Shown: positions 31,395 through 41,201 of the stretch, piece after piece
Layout: every line of letters starts with the position of its first letter
Position numbering within the stretch: position 1 is the first letter of the stretch
Source of the DNA: an uncultured Pontibacter sp.
Lineage (GTDB): Bacteria; Bacteroidota; Bacteroidia; Cytophagales; Hymenobacteraceae
Direction: 5' to 3'
NCBI RefSeq assembly: GCF_947499215.1
Contig: NZ_CANMNI010000002.1
Location: forward strand, 620,001-684,000
Length of the DNA stretch: 64,000 nt
Notes under the pieces: model-generated
What the model was told of the DNA's origin: nothing
The model's input: only the letters and a program-made list of their open reading frames with translations
The model's database searches: none
Made by a program: the position numbers and the translations under genes

Positions 31395-34193
31395 TTAAAA
31401 CTTGTAAGTAGCGCCTAGCGTGGCGTAACGGCCTTTGCGGAACTCGCGGAAGGACTCGTCTATACCTGTGATTTTGGCGTCGTCGTTGGAGTCTTGGATC
31501 AGGCGCGTTTTCTGGTTGAGGATGTCCTGTACACCTGCCTTCAGCTCCAGATTTTGACCGAAAGCCTTGGTCACAGAGAAGTCGATCACGTTGCGAGGCA
31601 GTTCATACACGGTCGGGCGCAGGTTGCTGCCCACCGCGAAGATGCGGGTACCGATCACGTTGTAGAGCATGCTGAACTGGAGTTGGCGGACGTCATCCTG
31701 ATAGTAAAGACCGGTGTTCAACACATAAGGCGATTGCCCCATCATCGGTCTGTCAGTGCTTTGGTTGTCGTACTTATCATCCAGCTGCACGCGGCTCTGC
31801 ACCAGCGCTGCATTCAGCACCAGCGACAAATTGTCTACCAGCGGCGAGGCAGTCAGGCCTAACAGTGATTTGCGTACTTCGGCTTCCAGACCATAGCTGT
31901 AAGCTTGGCGGGCATTGTCGAAGGTGATGCTGTTGGCGCCACTGGTGTTTTGGAAAACTGTTTCGATTGGTTTGTTAAAGTACTTATAGAACATACCCAG
32001 CGACAGGATCTCGGTAGGGTTCGGGTAGAATTCGTAGCGCAGGTCTCCGTTGTAGATCGTGGCCGTTTCCAGATTCGGGTTACCAGTCACTTCCAGCAAG
32101 TTGATGAAGTCGTAGTAAGGGGCCGGGGCCAGCTCACGGAACTCCGGGCGGTTGACACTGATACTCGCTCCAGCCCGCAGCATAGACCGTGGATTGAAGG
32201 TATAGGTGAAGTTAGCGGCCGGCAGCACGCTCAGCACCGGATTACTTCTATTGAGACGTGAGCCATCCAGATTCACGGAGCGGAGTTCCTGTTCGTTATA
32301 CTCCAAACGCACCCCACCCGACACCGACAAGGCACCTGTCAGCGGCGTAGCACCGCCTAAATAGCCGGCCAGCAAGTTGCTTTGCGCTTCGTAGTTGTTC
32401 TGCGGGTTGGCGTCTTCTTCCACTCGCCAGCCCGTCTGGCTGTTGATGTTCTCCGGTGCGAACACCTGATCGTAAGGCTGGAACAGAATGCTGTTGTCGA
32501 ATGAGCCGATGTTGGCAGGTATATAAGAGAAGTAGCGGGAGTCGTAGTTGCGGTGTTTGCGCTCGGCGTACAGGCCTACTCTTACTTTCGGGGCATGCTC
32601 GGCTGTGGAGTCTGCCGTGCTGAAGCGGTGCTCGAATTGCGTATTGGCCATCACGGTGTTCTCGTCGAGCTCAGAGTAGAAGCGACCAGCGTCGTTGAGG
32701 CTTGGCGTGAACTTGTAGGTCATTTCGTAAGGACCTCCAGAGCCGGCGTCGCGGAAGGTGCGGAAGCGGCGGTAGTCAGGTTCGTTGCGGTTGGTGTAAG
32801 CGTATCCACCTGTCCAGGTCAATGTGCTTTTCTCGTCGTTCAGGTCGTGCGTGCCCTGCAGCTGACCGGAGTAAATGGTGCGGCTTTCGTAGCGCAGCGA
32901 GTAGTTGAGCTGTTCCTGATTGGCGTTGGAGAAGTCCACTCCTTCGCGGCGCAGCACTTCGCTACTGCCCAGCTGGTTGAACAAGTTTCGGAACTCCAGT
33001 TTGTGGTTGTTGTTAAGACGGGCCGTCCAGTTGTGGATCACACCCAGTCGCACGTTGTGCGCCGATACTTCATCTTTAAAGCTGAACTGGCGCTCGCTGC
33101 GGCCCAGCTCAGGTATAAAAGACAGGTAGGTGTCGCGTGTTCCCACGGTATTGGTGCGCGTGTTGCTGTACGACACAGCCGACACATTGCTCAGTCGCAC
33201 CGAGCCAATATCCAACCTGCGGTTCACCCCAAACGAAAGGCGCATGTCAGGTATAGCCGACACCAGCTCGGGTGCCCAAGCGTTTGGCAGGTCGCGTCCT
33301 AGCACGCTGCGCTGCTCCTGATTCACATTGTTTAGGTTATCCGGGAAGCTATTAGGGATAGCGCGGTAACCGTTGTCAAAGCCAAGGAAGTCGGTTTTGC
33401 TGCCGTTATAAGTGTTGAAGTTCTGGAAAGTCGTGCCAGAGCGGTAAGAACTGGAGAAGGAGATGGAAGTTTTGTCTTCGTCCACCACGTTGCGTGTATA
33501 GATCTTGATTACGCCTCCACCGAACTCACCTGGCAGCTCAGGCGAGCCGTTTTTATAGATCATGATGCGGTCGATCACGCTGGTCGGCAGGATGTCGAAA
33601 GAGAAAGCTTTGGCGTCGGGCTCGGTGCTGGGCGTGAGGGCATCGTTGAGCATCACGGTATTGTAGCGCTGGTTCACACCCCGGATCACCACATAGCGAT
33701 CGTTCATGATTGTGACGCCCGGTATACGCTTCACGGTTTCGGCGGCATCGCGGTCCAGCGACTTGGCTATTTGTTCGCCCGACACCCCGCTCACCACTAC
33801 TTCGCTCTGCCGCATGTTTTCCATCAAGGCCAGCTCGGTGTTCGTTTGCCGCGTTCCCACAATGGTTACCGCCTGCAACTGGGTGCTGTTCTGCTCGATT
33901 TGCACATCCAGTGTGGTAGTTTTGCCCGTTTCTATTTTGATGTTGGTGTGCTCGGTGGGTTTGTAAGAGAGCGAGGTGATGGAGATCTGGTACAGGCCGG
34001 CTTCGAGCGGGAGGCTATACCTGCCTTCGACATCAGTGGTCGTACCTTTGGAAGAGCCCTTAATAAAGACCACGGCGCCGATGATGGCTTCTCCGTTTGT
34101 TTTGTCTGTTACTTTACCTGACAGCGTGCCCTGCTGGGCGAAACCGTAAACGGTGGTGATCAGGATGGTGAGAAGTGTTAAAATTAATTTCAT
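31395..34193 (-). CDS. TonB-dependent outer-membrane receptor (putative phosphorus-responsive)
   Basis: A 932-residue receptor. After a signal peptide (…LLTILITTVYGFAQ) comes a carboxypeptidase-D-regulatory-like domain (GTLSGKVTDKTNGEAIIGAVVFIKGSSKGTTTDVEGRYSLPL, about 20-105), then the plug (VSGEQIAKSLDRDAAETVKRIPGVTIMNDRYVVIRGVNQRYNTVMLNDALTPSTEPDAKAFSFDILPTSVID…), then a 22-strand-type barrel ending in the usual terminal Phe (GRYATLGATYKF). It uses TonB-ExbBD energy to bring a bulky ligand across the outer membrane. No SusD gene follows; a beta-helix lipoprotein does. Its promoter shares the triple 11-bp repeat and spacing of the two porin promoters, so induction on phosphate starvation is the best guess. 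The ligand is not known. Confidence 0.9.
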   Translation of the reverse strand: MKLILTLLTILITTVYGFAQQGTLSGKVTDKTNGEAIIGAVVFIKGSSKGTTTDVEGRYSLPLEAGLYQISITSLSYKPTEHTNIKIETGKTTTLDVQIEQNSTQLQAVTIVGTRQTNTELALMENMRQSEVVVSGVSGEQIAKSLDRDAAETVKRIPGVTIMNDRYVVIRGVNQRYNTVMLNDALTPSTEPDAKAFSFDILPTSVIDRIMIYKNGSPELPGEFGGGVIKIYTRNVVDEDKTSISFSSSYRSGTTFQNFNTYNGSKTDFLGFDNGYRAIPNSFPDNLNNVNQEQRSVLGRDLPNAWAPELVSAIPDMRLSFGVNRRLDIGSVRLSNVSAVSYSNTRTNTVGTRDTYLSFIPELGRSERQFSFKDEVSAHNVRLGVIHNWTARLNNNHKLEFRNLFNQLGSSEVLRREGVDFSNANQEQLNYSLRYESRTIYSGQLQGTHDLNDEKSTLTWTGGYAYTNRNEPDYRRFRTFRDAGSGGPYEMTYKFTPSLNDAGRFYSELDENTVMANTQFEHRFSTADSTAEHAPKVRVGLYAERKHRNYDSRYFSYIPANIGSFDNSILFQPYDQVFAPENINSQTGWRVEEDANPQNNYEAQSNLLAGYLGGATPLTGALSVSGGVRLEYNEQELRSVNLDGSRLNRSNPVLSVLPAANFTYTFNPRSMLRAGASISVNRPEFRELAPAPYYDFINLLEVTGNPNLETATIYNGDLRYEFYPNPTEILSLGMFYKYFNKPIETVFQNTSGANSITFDNARQAYSYGLEAEVRKSLLGLTASPLVDNLSLVLNAALVQSRVQLDDKYDNQSTDRPMMGQSPYVLNTGLYYQDDVRQLQFSMLYNVIGTRIFAVGSNLRPTVYELPRNVIDFSVTKAFGQNLELKAGVQDILNQKTRLIQDSNDDAKITGIDESFREFRKGRYATLGATYKF

Positions 34194-34221
34194 TGCGCTT
34201 AACTGTATCTTAGTCTCGCTG

Positions 34222-34308
34222 CAAAAGTATAACCGGCCTTTTAAGCTAAAATTACCGCCCAGTTATCAAACTGTTAAAGTTCTAGGTGCTTTGTTAAGTC
34301 ACTGTTAA
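34222..34308 (-). promoter_or_regulatory. Pho-box-like promoter of the TonB receptor operon
   Basis: Reading the minus strand: TTAACA (34308-34303), TTAACA (34297-34292), then TTAACA (34277-34272), ATAACT (34266-34261), GTAATT (34255-34250), then exactly 20 bases, then the -7 element TACTTTTG (34229-34222). The last three hexamers are spaced by 11 bp, as is the upstream pair. There is no good -33 TTTG, as expected for an activator-dependent promoter. PhoB boxes elsewhere are direct repeats with an 11-bp period. Confidence 0.72.
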
Positions 34309-34526
34309 GTATGTGTTCAATGCTGTTTCGGCTACTCCTTATTATTGTAAAGCACGTATAATGGCAATTCCGAATCGGTATAACTGACGGCCATTTTTCC
34401 TCTTCCGAAAAAAAGTCATATGCTATACCTTCTCTTCCTGCAGAGTACTCAAACTCCCTCCGCCACTTCTAATAATCACTTATACCTATACCTGTCCGCC
34501 AGCTTTTTATACTTGCCCACACTTTG

Positions 34527-34582
34527 GTAACACAATCTTAACATTGGCATAACAGACGAGTAACATTACCACCCGACCTTTG
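34527..34582 (+). promoter_or_regulatory. Pho-box-like promoter of the first porin
   Basis: GTAACA (34527), TTAACA (34538), ATAACA (34549) and a fourth GTAACA (34560), all with an exact 11-bp period. The third ends 20 bases before the -7-like GACCTTTG (34575-34582). Confidence 0.75.
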
Positions 34583-34715
34583 TGCCGTTGAAAATGAAAC
34601 CACCTTCTAAATCAATCAATTAGCGGCTTTTCAAATTCAGCAACAGCCTTCCTCAAGCGAGTAGACTCCGCAGCGGGACCAGACTAAGGCTTCAGTACAT
34701 TATACTCACCCAAAG

Positions 34716-36002
34716 ATGAAGGTAACAATCGTAACGCGTGCTATCCTCGTGGCAGGATTAGCCACAGGCTTTTTGGTTTCGAAGGAAGTAAAGGCCCAGA
34801 CAACAGACTCTACTACACAGGCCACATCGGTGGTGGTGCAGCAAGTTCCTGCAGCAATGCAGGAAGCCCCAAAGAAAAAGGCTTGGTACGATAGAATATC
34901 GCTGCGCGGCTATGCGCAGGTGCGCTACAACCGCCTGCTCGAAACGAACCCCAACCTCAAGTGCGACCAGTGTGACAAGTCCCTCGGAGAAGGTGGCGGT
35001 TTGTTTCTACGCCGTGGCCGTCTGATCTTCAGCGGCGACGTGAGCGACCGCCTTTCGATCTACATCCAGCCTGACTTCGCGTCATCACCTTCTTCCAACG
35101 CCCTGCACTTCTTCCAGCTCCGCGACGCTTACTTCGATGTGTCGCTCGACAGACAGAAGGTATACCGCTTCCGGGTGGGCCAGAGCAAGATTCCTTATGG
35201 ATTCGAGAACCTGCAGTCAAGCAGCAACCGACTGGCTCTTGACCGTAACGACGGTCTGAACAGTGCCATAGCAAACGAGCGTGACTTAGGCATCTTCTTC
35301 TACTGGACGCCCGAAACCGCACAAGAACGCTTCAAATTGCTGACAGACGCTGGCCTGAAAGGCTCAGGCAACTATGGCGTGTTCGGTATCGGTATCTACA
35401 ATGGCCAGACCGCCAACCGTCCGGAAGCCAACAATACGCAGCACGTGGTTACCCGCCTTTCCTACCCCTTACTGGTGGGCAGCAAACAAATCATTGAGCC
35501 GGGTATACAAGCCTATACAGGCAAGTATGTGGTCACGCCAGACCAGCTTTCTTCAGGCGTAAGTGTAGCCGAGAAGTACCTAGAAGAAGGCTTTACTGAC
35601 CAACGTATCGCCGCCTCTTTAGTCGTATACCCGCAGCCGTTCGGTTTTCAGGCGGAATACAATGTGGGTCGGGGGCCAGAGTTCAATCCAGAGACAAACG
35701 CAATTGAAGTGAAGAACTTAAAAGGTGGTTACGCACAGGCCATGTACCGCAAAGAAGTGGGTTCGCAGGTGCTTATACCTTTCGTGAAAGTGCAGCACTA
35801 CGAAGGAGGCAAGAAGCATGAGCGCGACGCCCCTAGCTACAGCGTATATGAAACCGAAATCGGTGTGGAGTGGCTTGTACACAAGAGCGTGGAGCTAACG
35901 GCGGACTACAGCATCGGCGACCGCACCATCCGCAACGCCCAGAACTTCAACAACAGCCAGCACGGCAGCCGCCTGAGACTACAGGCGCAGTTTAACTTCT
36001 AA
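34716..36002 (+). CDS. OprP/OprO-type phosphate-selective porin (first copy)
   Basis: A 428-residue outer-membrane porin. The signal peptide is about residues 1-27 (…VAGLATGFLVSKEVKAQ). A short Gln/Thr-rich linker precedes the barrel, which begins WYDRISLRGYAQVRYNRLLETN and includes the family segment GGGLFLRRGRLIFSGDVSDRLSIYIQPDF and QKVYRFRVGQSKIPYGFENLQSSSNRLALDR. It ends in an aromatic strand (GSRLRLQAQFNF). An early CDQCD pair of cysteines is unusual for a porin. The promoter has four 11-bp-spaced repeats, and a terminator closes the unit. Orthophosphate or polyphosphate passage is the family role; selectivity here is inferred. Confidence 0.88.
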   Translation: MKVTIVTRAILVAGLATGFLVSKEVKAQTTDSTTQATSVVVQQVPAAMQEAPKKKAWYDRISLRGYAQVRYNRLLETNPNLKCDQCDKSLGEGGGLFLRRGRLIFSGDVSDRLSIYIQPDFASSPSSNALHFFQLRDAYFDVSLDRQKVYRFRVGQSKIPYGFENLQSSSNRLALDRNDGLNSAIANERDLGIFFYWTPETAQERFKLLTDAGLKGSGNYGVFGIGIYNGQTANRPEANNTQHVVTRLSYPLLVGSKQIIEPGIQAYTGKYVVTPDQLSSGVSVAEKYLEEGFTDQRIAASLVVYPQPFGFQAEYNVGRGPEFNPETNAIEVKNLKGGYAQAMYRKEVGSQVLIPFVKVQHYEGGKKHERDAPSYSVYETEIGVEWLVHKSVELTADYSIGDRTIRNAQNFNNSQHGSRLRLQAQFNF

Positions 36003-36025
36003 AAATCAGGAGTGATATACCTTGC

Positions 36026-36064
36026 ACAGTCGCTGGTTCTTGGGAGCCAGCGACTGTTTTGTTC
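36026..36064 (+). terminator. Terminator after the first porin
   Basis: CAGTCGCTGG / CCAGCGACTG, a perfect 10-bp stem followed by TTTTGTT. Confidence 0.82.
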
Positions 36065-36079
36065 TGTCACACCCTATTC

Positions 36080-36135
36080 TTAACATATTCGTAACATGGC
36101 CATAACCTCCGATTAATATTGGTGTGATAACTTTG
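36080..36135 (+). promoter_or_regulatory. Pho-box-like promoter of the second porin / pst operon
   Basis: TTAACA (36080), GTAACA (36091) and ATAACC (36102) with an exact 11-bp period, then 20 bases, then a perfect -7 TAACTTTG (36128-36135). No terminator lies between the second porin and pstS, so this promoter may serve the whole pst operon. Confidence 0.78.
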
Positions 36136-36282
36136 CAGCATAATTCAGGAACAGATCTGATGGCCTGACTACCCATTTACTGCTCTGAACTTTAACTTGC
36201 CAAGGTATCGGCTTAGACTATCGATATCTGGCTTCAAAACAAAAGTTATTAGATTAATTCTCACCTTAACTAATACAACACA

Positions 36283-37470
36283 GTGAACAACACAATCAAA
36301 AGAGGGCTTATTGCACTCTTATTCATCTGCCTCTATACTTTCAACACGCAAGCTCAAACCATCAACGACAGCAAGTTCGGCAAAGGATTACGGTTCGTAG
36401 CGGCCGACTCTTCTTTCAGTTTTCAGCTGGGAACGAGATTCCAACTGCTCTACCAAGGCGGGCAAACCCCTGCTACCGATGAGTGGGACGACCGCTTCCT
36501 TATCCGTAGGGCTCGACTCAAATTTGACGGTTTCGCTTTCTCGCCACGGCTAGTGTATAAAATAGAACTCGGTCTGAGCAACAGCGATATTGGCAGCGAC
36601 ATACCAAACCAGACCAACAACGCTGACAATATCATTCTGGACGCTGTGGCCAAATGGGAAGTCGCTCCGAACCTGCATTTGTGGGTGGGCCAAACTAAAC
36701 TGCCCGGCAACCGCGAGCGTGTTATCTCTTCCCAGAAACTCCAGTTTGTAGACCGCAGCTTGCTCAACTCCCGCTTCAACCTCGACCGCGATGCTGGCCT
36801 GCAGCTGCACCACGAGCACCAATTGGGGCAGGTGGTATTACGCGAAATTGGCTCCATCTCGATGGGTGAAGGCCGTGATATTACTGTAAACAATTCAGGT
36901 GGTTATAATTATACAGGTCGCTTTGAAATACTACCCTTCGGTGAATTTGAAGGTGGTGGCGACTATGTGAGCAGCGATATTGAGCGTGAGCAGACTCCTA
37001 AACTCTCACTGGCCGCTTCTTACGACTACAATGACAATGCCGCTCGTGATCAAGCGCAACTAGGCGATTTCCTGAGCGCGACCCGTAACCTGCGCACTTG
37101 GTTTGTGGACGCCATGTTCAAGTACCGCGGCTTTTCGGCTATGGGCGAGTATGCCAACCGCAAAGCTCCAGATGGATCTGTGGTGCTGCGCGACGAACTG
37201 GGCGGCGTGGCGGAAACCTTCGTGACGGGCACTGCCCTGAACCTGCAGGCGGGCTACCTTATGCCGAGCAATTGGGAAGTGGCGGGCCGCTATACCGACT
37301 ATACACCAACAGCCGAGACAGGATTGCGAAATCAGGAACAGTATACCTTGGGTGTATCCAGATACATTGTGGGGCACTCGCTTAAGGTGCAGAGCGACGT
37401 ATCGCTGATACAGGAAGCTGGCCGCGATGATCGCACTCAGTTCAGGCTGCAGTTTGAATTGGCCCTTTAA
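36283..37470 (+). CDS. OprP/OprO-type phosphate-selective porin (second copy)
   Basis: A 395-residue outer-membrane porin that begins with GTG. Signal peptide MNNTIKRGLIALLFICLYTFNTQAQ, then FGKGLRFVAADSSFSFQLGTRFQLLYQGGQ, WDDRFLIRRARLKFDGFAFSPRLVYKIELGLSNSDI (the Porin_O_P core) and LWVGQTKLPGNRERVISSQKLQFVDRS, ending in QFRLQFELAL. It is only distantly similar to the first porin, so not a recent tandem copy. About 100 bases without a hairpin separate it from pstS. Co-expression with the Pst system is likely. Confidence 0.9.
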   Translation: MNNTIKRGLIALLFICLYTFNTQAQTINDSKFGKGLRFVAADSSFSFQLGTRFQLLYQGGQTPATDEWDDRFLIRRARLKFDGFAFSPRLVYKIELGLSNSDIGSDIPNQTNNADNIILDAVAKWEVAPNLHLWVGQTKLPGNRERVISSQKLQFVDRSLLNSRFNLDRDAGLQLHHEHQLGQVVLREIGSISMGEGRDITVNNSGGYNYTGRFEILPFGEFEGGGDYVSSDIEREQTPKLSLAASYDYNDNAARDQAQLGDFLSATRNLRTWFVDAMFKYRGFSAMGEYANRKAPDGSVVLRDELGGVAETFVTGTALNLQAGYLMPSNWEVAGRYTDYTPTAETGLRNQEQYTLGVSRYIVGHSLKVQSDVSLIQEAGRDDRTQFRLQFELAL

Positions 37471-37569
37471 ACAACTACCTCATTACCAAAACAGTATATC
37501 AGCTTAAAAATCATCAATTCCATACAAACCAACCCAAAACACTCATCTTATAACCCAAAATCGAATTGT

Positions 37570-38568
37570 ATGTTAAAATCTAGGCTTTCATATTTCAGAC
37601 TTAGCGCAGTTATAATGCTAGGTGCCTCGCTTGCCATGACGTCTTGCGGCGGCGAGCGCCAAGAAGGCGGCAGCGACATGTCCGGCTCTATCCAGATTGA
37701 CGGTTCTTCTACAGTATACCCGATCACAGAAGCTGTGGCAGAAGAGTACCGTGCCGAAGCTCCTGACGTGAAAGTGACCGTGGGTGTATCGGGTACAGGG
37801 GGCGGTATGAAAAAGTTTACACGTGGTGAGATTGATATCGTGAACGCCTCCCGCTCCATGAATGCCGAAGAGGAAAAGACGGCCACTGAAAACGGACTTT
37901 CATTCCTGCAGCTGTCTGTAGCTTACGACGGCCTGACGGTGGTGGTGCATCCTGAAAATGACTGGGTACAGGACATTACTGTAGCCGAGCTAAAGAAAAT
38001 TTGGGAGCCTGAAGCACAAGGCACGATCAAACGCTGGAACCAGATCCGCCCGGAGTGGCCTGATCAGGAGATTCACCTGTACGGTGCGGGTGTAGAGTCC
38101 GGCACGTACGACTACTTTACTGAAGCCATTGTGGGCAAAAGCCACTCGAGCCGCGGCGACTATACCGCCAGCGAGGATGACAATGTGCTGGTGCAGGGCG
38201 TATCCACAGACCCACTGGCGCTTGGCTTCTTTGGCTATGCTTATTATGAAGAGAACAAGAGCAAGCTGAAGGCTATACCTGTGAACGACGAAGACGACAG
38301 CAACGGTGCAGGCGCTATCCTGCCATCGCTGGAAACGGTGAAAGACGGCTCTTACGCTCCGCTTTCCCGTCCGCTTTTCTTATACATAAGCTCTAAGGCA
38401 GTGGCCAAGCCAGAGGTGGTAGATTTTGTCAACTTCTACCTCGACAATGCCCCAGAGCTTAGCGAAGAAGTGGGTTACATTCGCATGCCGGATAACATCT
38501 ACAACGAGCAAAGACAGAAGTTCGAGCAATTTGCGAAGGGCGCTGCCACTGCCACTAATCAACAATAA
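37570..38568 (+). CDS. pstS: Phosphate ABC transporter substrate-binding lipoprotein
   Basis: Binds orthophosphate outside the inner membrane and hands it to PstCA. A 332-residue protein whose type II signal ends in LAMTSC, with the acceptor Cys followed by GGERQEGG. The phosphate-binding loops are visible: [45 protein letters not shown] and [42 protein letters not shown]. It is followed by a hairpin built from an inverted AGGTATA pair (38584-38625), which may lower expression of the downstream permease genes relative to pstS, as is usual in pst operons. Confidence 0.96.
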   Translation: MLKSRLSYFRLSAVIMLGASLAMTSCGGERQEGGSDMSGSIQIDGSSTVYPITEAVAEEYRAEAPDVKVTVGVSGTGGGMKKFTRGEIDIVNASRSMNAEEEKTATENGLSFLQLSVAYDGLTVVVHPENDWVQDITVAELKKIWEPEAQGTIKRWNQIRPEWPDQEIHLYGAGVESGTYDYFTEAIVGKSHSSRGDYTASEDDNVLVQGVSTDPLALGFFGYAYYEENKSKLKAIPVNDEDDSNGAGAILPSLETVKDGSYAPLSRPLFLYISSKAVAKPEVVDFVNFYLDNAPELSEEVGYIRMPDNIYNEQRQKFEQFAKGAATATNQQ

Positions 38569-38583
38569 CTTCCTGAAATAAGC

Positions 38584-38625
38584 AGTACAGGTATAGCCCG
38601 CGGAGACAGAGGCTATACCTGTGCT
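38584..38625 (+). other. Stem-loop between pstS and pstC made of an inverted AGGTATA pair
   Basis: ACAGGTATAGCC (38587-38598) and GGCTATACCTGT (38611-38622) form a perfect 12-bp stem. It extends by a U-G, a G-C and an A-U pair to about 15 bp, with a 12-base loop. No T-run follows, so it is better seen as an mRNA-stabilising or attenuating hairpin than as a full terminator. Confidence 0.75.
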
Positions 38626-38640
38626 TAAAGCAAAAGCACC

Positions 38641-39516
38641 TTGAGAGTACAGGAGAAAATTATCGAAGGCTTGCTGTGGCTGTCGGCCGCCATCACCATC
38701 CTGATCACGGTCAGCATTATCTGGGTATTGCTCTCGGAGTCGGTTAAGTTTTTCAGCGAAGTATCCATCGTGCGCTTCCTGACAGAAAAAGAATGGACGC
38801 CACTTTTCGCCGAGAAGAAGTTCGGCATTATGCCGCTTGTGGCGGGTACTTTTCTGACTACGGTCATTGCCATTGCGGTGGCGCTGCCCATTGGCCTCAC
38901 CATCGCCATTTACCTGAACGAGTACGCACACGCCCGTTTCAAAACCTTTATCAAACCTTTGCTCGAAGTGCTGGCCACTATACCTACCGTTGTGTATGGC
39001 TTCTTTGCCCTGACCGTGGTGACGCCTTTTCTGCAATCGTTTATACCCGGTCTGGCAGGTTTCAATGCCTTGTCGGCAGGCATCGTGATGGGCATTATGA
39101 TCATCCCGATGATTTCTTCTTTGAGCGAAGACGCCATCAGCGCCGTGCCCCGCTCTCTGCGAGAAGCCGCTTACGGCATGGGTTCCACCCGACTGCAGAC
39201 CGCCTTTGGGGTAATGGTGCCCGCCGCTTCGTCAGGTATACTGGTGTCGGTGATTCTGGCTATTTCGAGAGCCGTGGGTGAGACCATGATCGTGGCCATT
39301 GCCGCAGGTCAGCAACCGCGCCTCACCCTCAATCCGCTGGTGCCTATTGAGACGATTACGACTTACATCGTGCAGGTGAGCTTGGGTGACGTACCGCACG
39401 GCTCGCTGGAGTACCGCACTATTTTCGCGGCAGGTATGACGCTGTTCGTGTTTACGTTTCTGCTGAACAACCTCAGCTTCTGGATCAAAAAGAAATATCA
39501 GGAAAAGTATGACTAA
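38641..39516 (+). CDS. pstC: Phosphate ABC transporter permease PstC
   Basis: One of the two membrane subunits of the high-affinity phosphate importer. A 291-residue protein with six predicted helices, the first [24 protein letters not shown]. The EAA loop that contacts PstB is [33 protein letters not shown], followed by ISRAVGETM, typical of PstC. The frame begins with TTG right after the stem-loop; no ATG lies nearby, so TTG is the likely start. It overlaps pstA by 8 bases. Confidence 0.95.
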   Translation: MRVQEKIIEGLLWLSAAITILITVSIIWVLLSESVKFFSEVSIVRFLTEKEWTPLFAEKKFGIMPLVAGTFLTTVIAIAVALPIGLTIAIYLNEYAHARFKTFIKPLLEVLATIPTVVYGFFALTVVTPFLQSFIPGLAGFNALSAGIVMGIMIIPMISSLSEDAISAVPRSLREAAYGMGSTRLQTAFGVMVPAASSGILVSVILAISRAVGETMIVAIAAGQQPRLTLNPLVPIETITTYIVQVSLGDVPHGSLEYRTIFAAGMTLFVFTFLLNNLSFWIKKKYQEKYD

Positions 39517-40366
39517 CTCCGAGAAAAACCGCCTCAAAGACAAGGCCTTTCAGGTGTTTGGCGTCTTCTGTACCTTCATCGGCTTGGTGGTGCTGGCCAT
39601 CTTCCTGATCGACATCGTGATTGAAGGTGTAGCCCGCATCGACTGGGACTTCCTGACTAGCCTTCCTTCCCGCCGTGCCGCACGTGCAGGTATACTCACG
39701 GCTTGGGCAGGCACGCTCTGGATTTTGGTGCTGTCAGCTATCATTGCTTTCCCACTGGGGATAGCCGCTGGCATATACTTGGAAGAGTATGCGAAAAAGA
39801 CAAAGCTTTCGAACTTCCTCGAAATCAACATCGCCAACCTTGCGGGCGTACCTTCCATTATCTACGGTTTGCTGGGGTTGGAGCTTTTTGTGCGCATCAT
39901 GAACTTAGGTGGCATTTTGCTAGCAGGGGCCCTCACGCTCTCCTTGCTGATTCTGCCCATTGTTATTGTAACCACCCGCGAAGCCATCAAAGCCGTACCC
40001 CGCACCATCCGCGACGGCTCTTTTGCGTTGGGCGCTTCCAAATGGCAAACGGTGTGGCATCAGGTGCTGCCTGCCTCGTTTGGCGGCATCCTTACCGGGG
40101 TGATTCTGGCACTCTCACGGGCAGTGGGTGAAGCGGCACCGCTTATTGTCATCGGGGCTTTGGCTTACGTGCCTTTCGTACCGAGATCGCCGATGGACGA
40201 GTTCACGGTATTGCCGATCCAGATCTTTAACTGGACCTCCCGTCCGCAGGCAGCCTTTCTAACCAATGCGGCCGCGGCCATCATCATTCTCCTATTGATT
40301 ACCTTCCTGCTCAACGGCATAGCGGTATACCTGCGCCACCGTCAGCAAAAGAAAATAAAATGGTAA
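39509..40366 (+). CDS. pstA: Phosphate ABC transporter permease PstA
   Basis: The second membrane subunit of the importer, 285 residues. An N-terminal cytosolic basic patch ([12 protein letters not shown]) precedes helix 1 ([23 protein letters not shown]). The periplasmic loop has the PstA-typical [25 protein letters not shown], and the EAA loop is [47 protein letters not shown]-type [10 protein letters not shown] follows helix 2. Its stop codon overlaps the first possible pstB start (ATGGTAA). Confidence 0.95.
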   Translation: MTNSEKNRLKDKAFQVFGVFCTFIGLVVLAIFLIDIVIEGVARIDWDFLTSLPSRRAARAGILTAWAGTLWILVLSAIIAFPLGIAAGIYLEEYAKKTKLSNFLEINIANLAGVPSIIYGLLGLELFVRIMNLGGILLAGALTLSLLILPIVIVTTREAIKAVPRTIRDGSFALGASKWQTVWHQVLPASFGGILTGVILALSRAVGEAAPLIVIGALAYVPFVPRSPMDEFTVLPIQIFNWTSRPQAAFLTNAAAAIIILLLITFLLNGIAVYLRHRQQKKIKW

Positions 40367-41142
40367 GTTTTTCACCCATGACTAAGAAATACAGCAAGTT
40401 AGAAGCCATTAACCTCGACGCCTACTACGGCGACTTTCATGCACTTAAAGGCATCAACATCGCTATGGAGGAAAAGGCTGTGACCGCTTTTATCGGGCCG
40501 TCGGGCTGTGGCAAGTCCACCTTCCTGCGCACCTTCAACCGCATGAACGACTACATCGACGGCTTCCGCATAGAAGGTCAAATTCTGTTGGACGGCCGCG
40601 ATATTTATGAAAAGGACATTCGGGTGGACGAACTCCGCAAGGAAGTGGGCATGGTGTTCCAAAAGCCCAATCCTTTCCCGAAGAGCATTTACGAGAACGT
40701 GGTGTACGGCCTCAAAATACAAGGCATAAAGGACAAGAAAATTCTGCAGGAAGCCTGCGAGACCTCACTGCAGCAAGCCGCCATCTGGGACGAAGTGAAA
40801 GACAAACTCGACAAGTCGGCACTGGCGCTTTCAGGTGGACAGCAACAGCGCCTCTGCATTGCCCGTGCTTTGGCCATACAGCCTTCTGTGATTCTGATGG
40901 ACGAACCCGCTTCGGCCCTCGACCCCATCTCCTCAGCCAAGATTGAAGAGTTGATCTACGACTTGAAGAAGGACTATACCATCGTAATCGTGACGCACAA
41001 CATGCAACAGGCAGGCCGTGTGAGCGACCATACCGCTTTCTTTTACATGGGAGAACTGGTGGAGTATGCCAAAACCAAAACCATGTTCACAAGCCCCAAG
41101 GATACCCGCACCCAGAACTACATTACGGGCCGCTTCGGTTGA
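40360..41142 (+). CDS. pstB: Phosphate ABC transporter ATP-binding protein PstB
   Basis: The ATPase of the importer, 260 residues. Walker [23 protein letters not shown]-loop [20 protein letters not shown] (diagnostic for PstB), signature [15 protein letters not shown], Walker [16 protein letters not shown], and the switch His in [15 protein letters not shown]. Two starts are possible: ATG at 40360, which overlaps the end of pstA and implies coupling, or ATG at 40378, which gives a shorter N-terminus closer to the family. phoU follows after 60 bases. Confidence 0.96.
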   Translation: MVSFSPMTKKYSKLEAINLDAYYGDFHALKGINIAMEEKAVTAFIGPSGCGKSTFLRTFNRMNDYIDGFRIEGQILLDGRDIYEKDIRVDELRKEVGMVFQKPNPFPKSIYENVVYGLKIQGIKDKKILQEACETSLQQAAIWDEVKDKLDKSALALSGGQQQRLCIARALAIQPSVILMDEPASALDPISSAKIEELIYDLKKDYTIVIVTHNMQQAGRVSDHTAFFYMGELVEYAKTKTMFTSPKDTRTQNYITGRFG

Positions 41143-41201
41143 CAGGCGCCCACCGCTGATTCACGTATAAAAATAGTCTCACTCAAAAAAACTATACACG
41201 A

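Larger units (their letters stand above)
34194..34715. other. Divergent regulatory region of the phosphate island
   Basis: 522 bases hold two promoters, one per strand, each with a Pho-box-like triple repeat, plus AT-rich spacer containing three TATACCT motif copies (near 34424, 34482, 34488). No coding frame. Confidence 0.7.

Noticed and set aside
32553-33302. A 249-codon frame opposite the TonB receptor
   Set aside because: Shadow of a well-defined receptor gene; no signal or domain.
37471-37569. A separate Pho box directly before pstS
   Set aside because: I searched this spacer for the 11-bp TAACA repeats and found none; pstS is more likely read through from the porin promoter.
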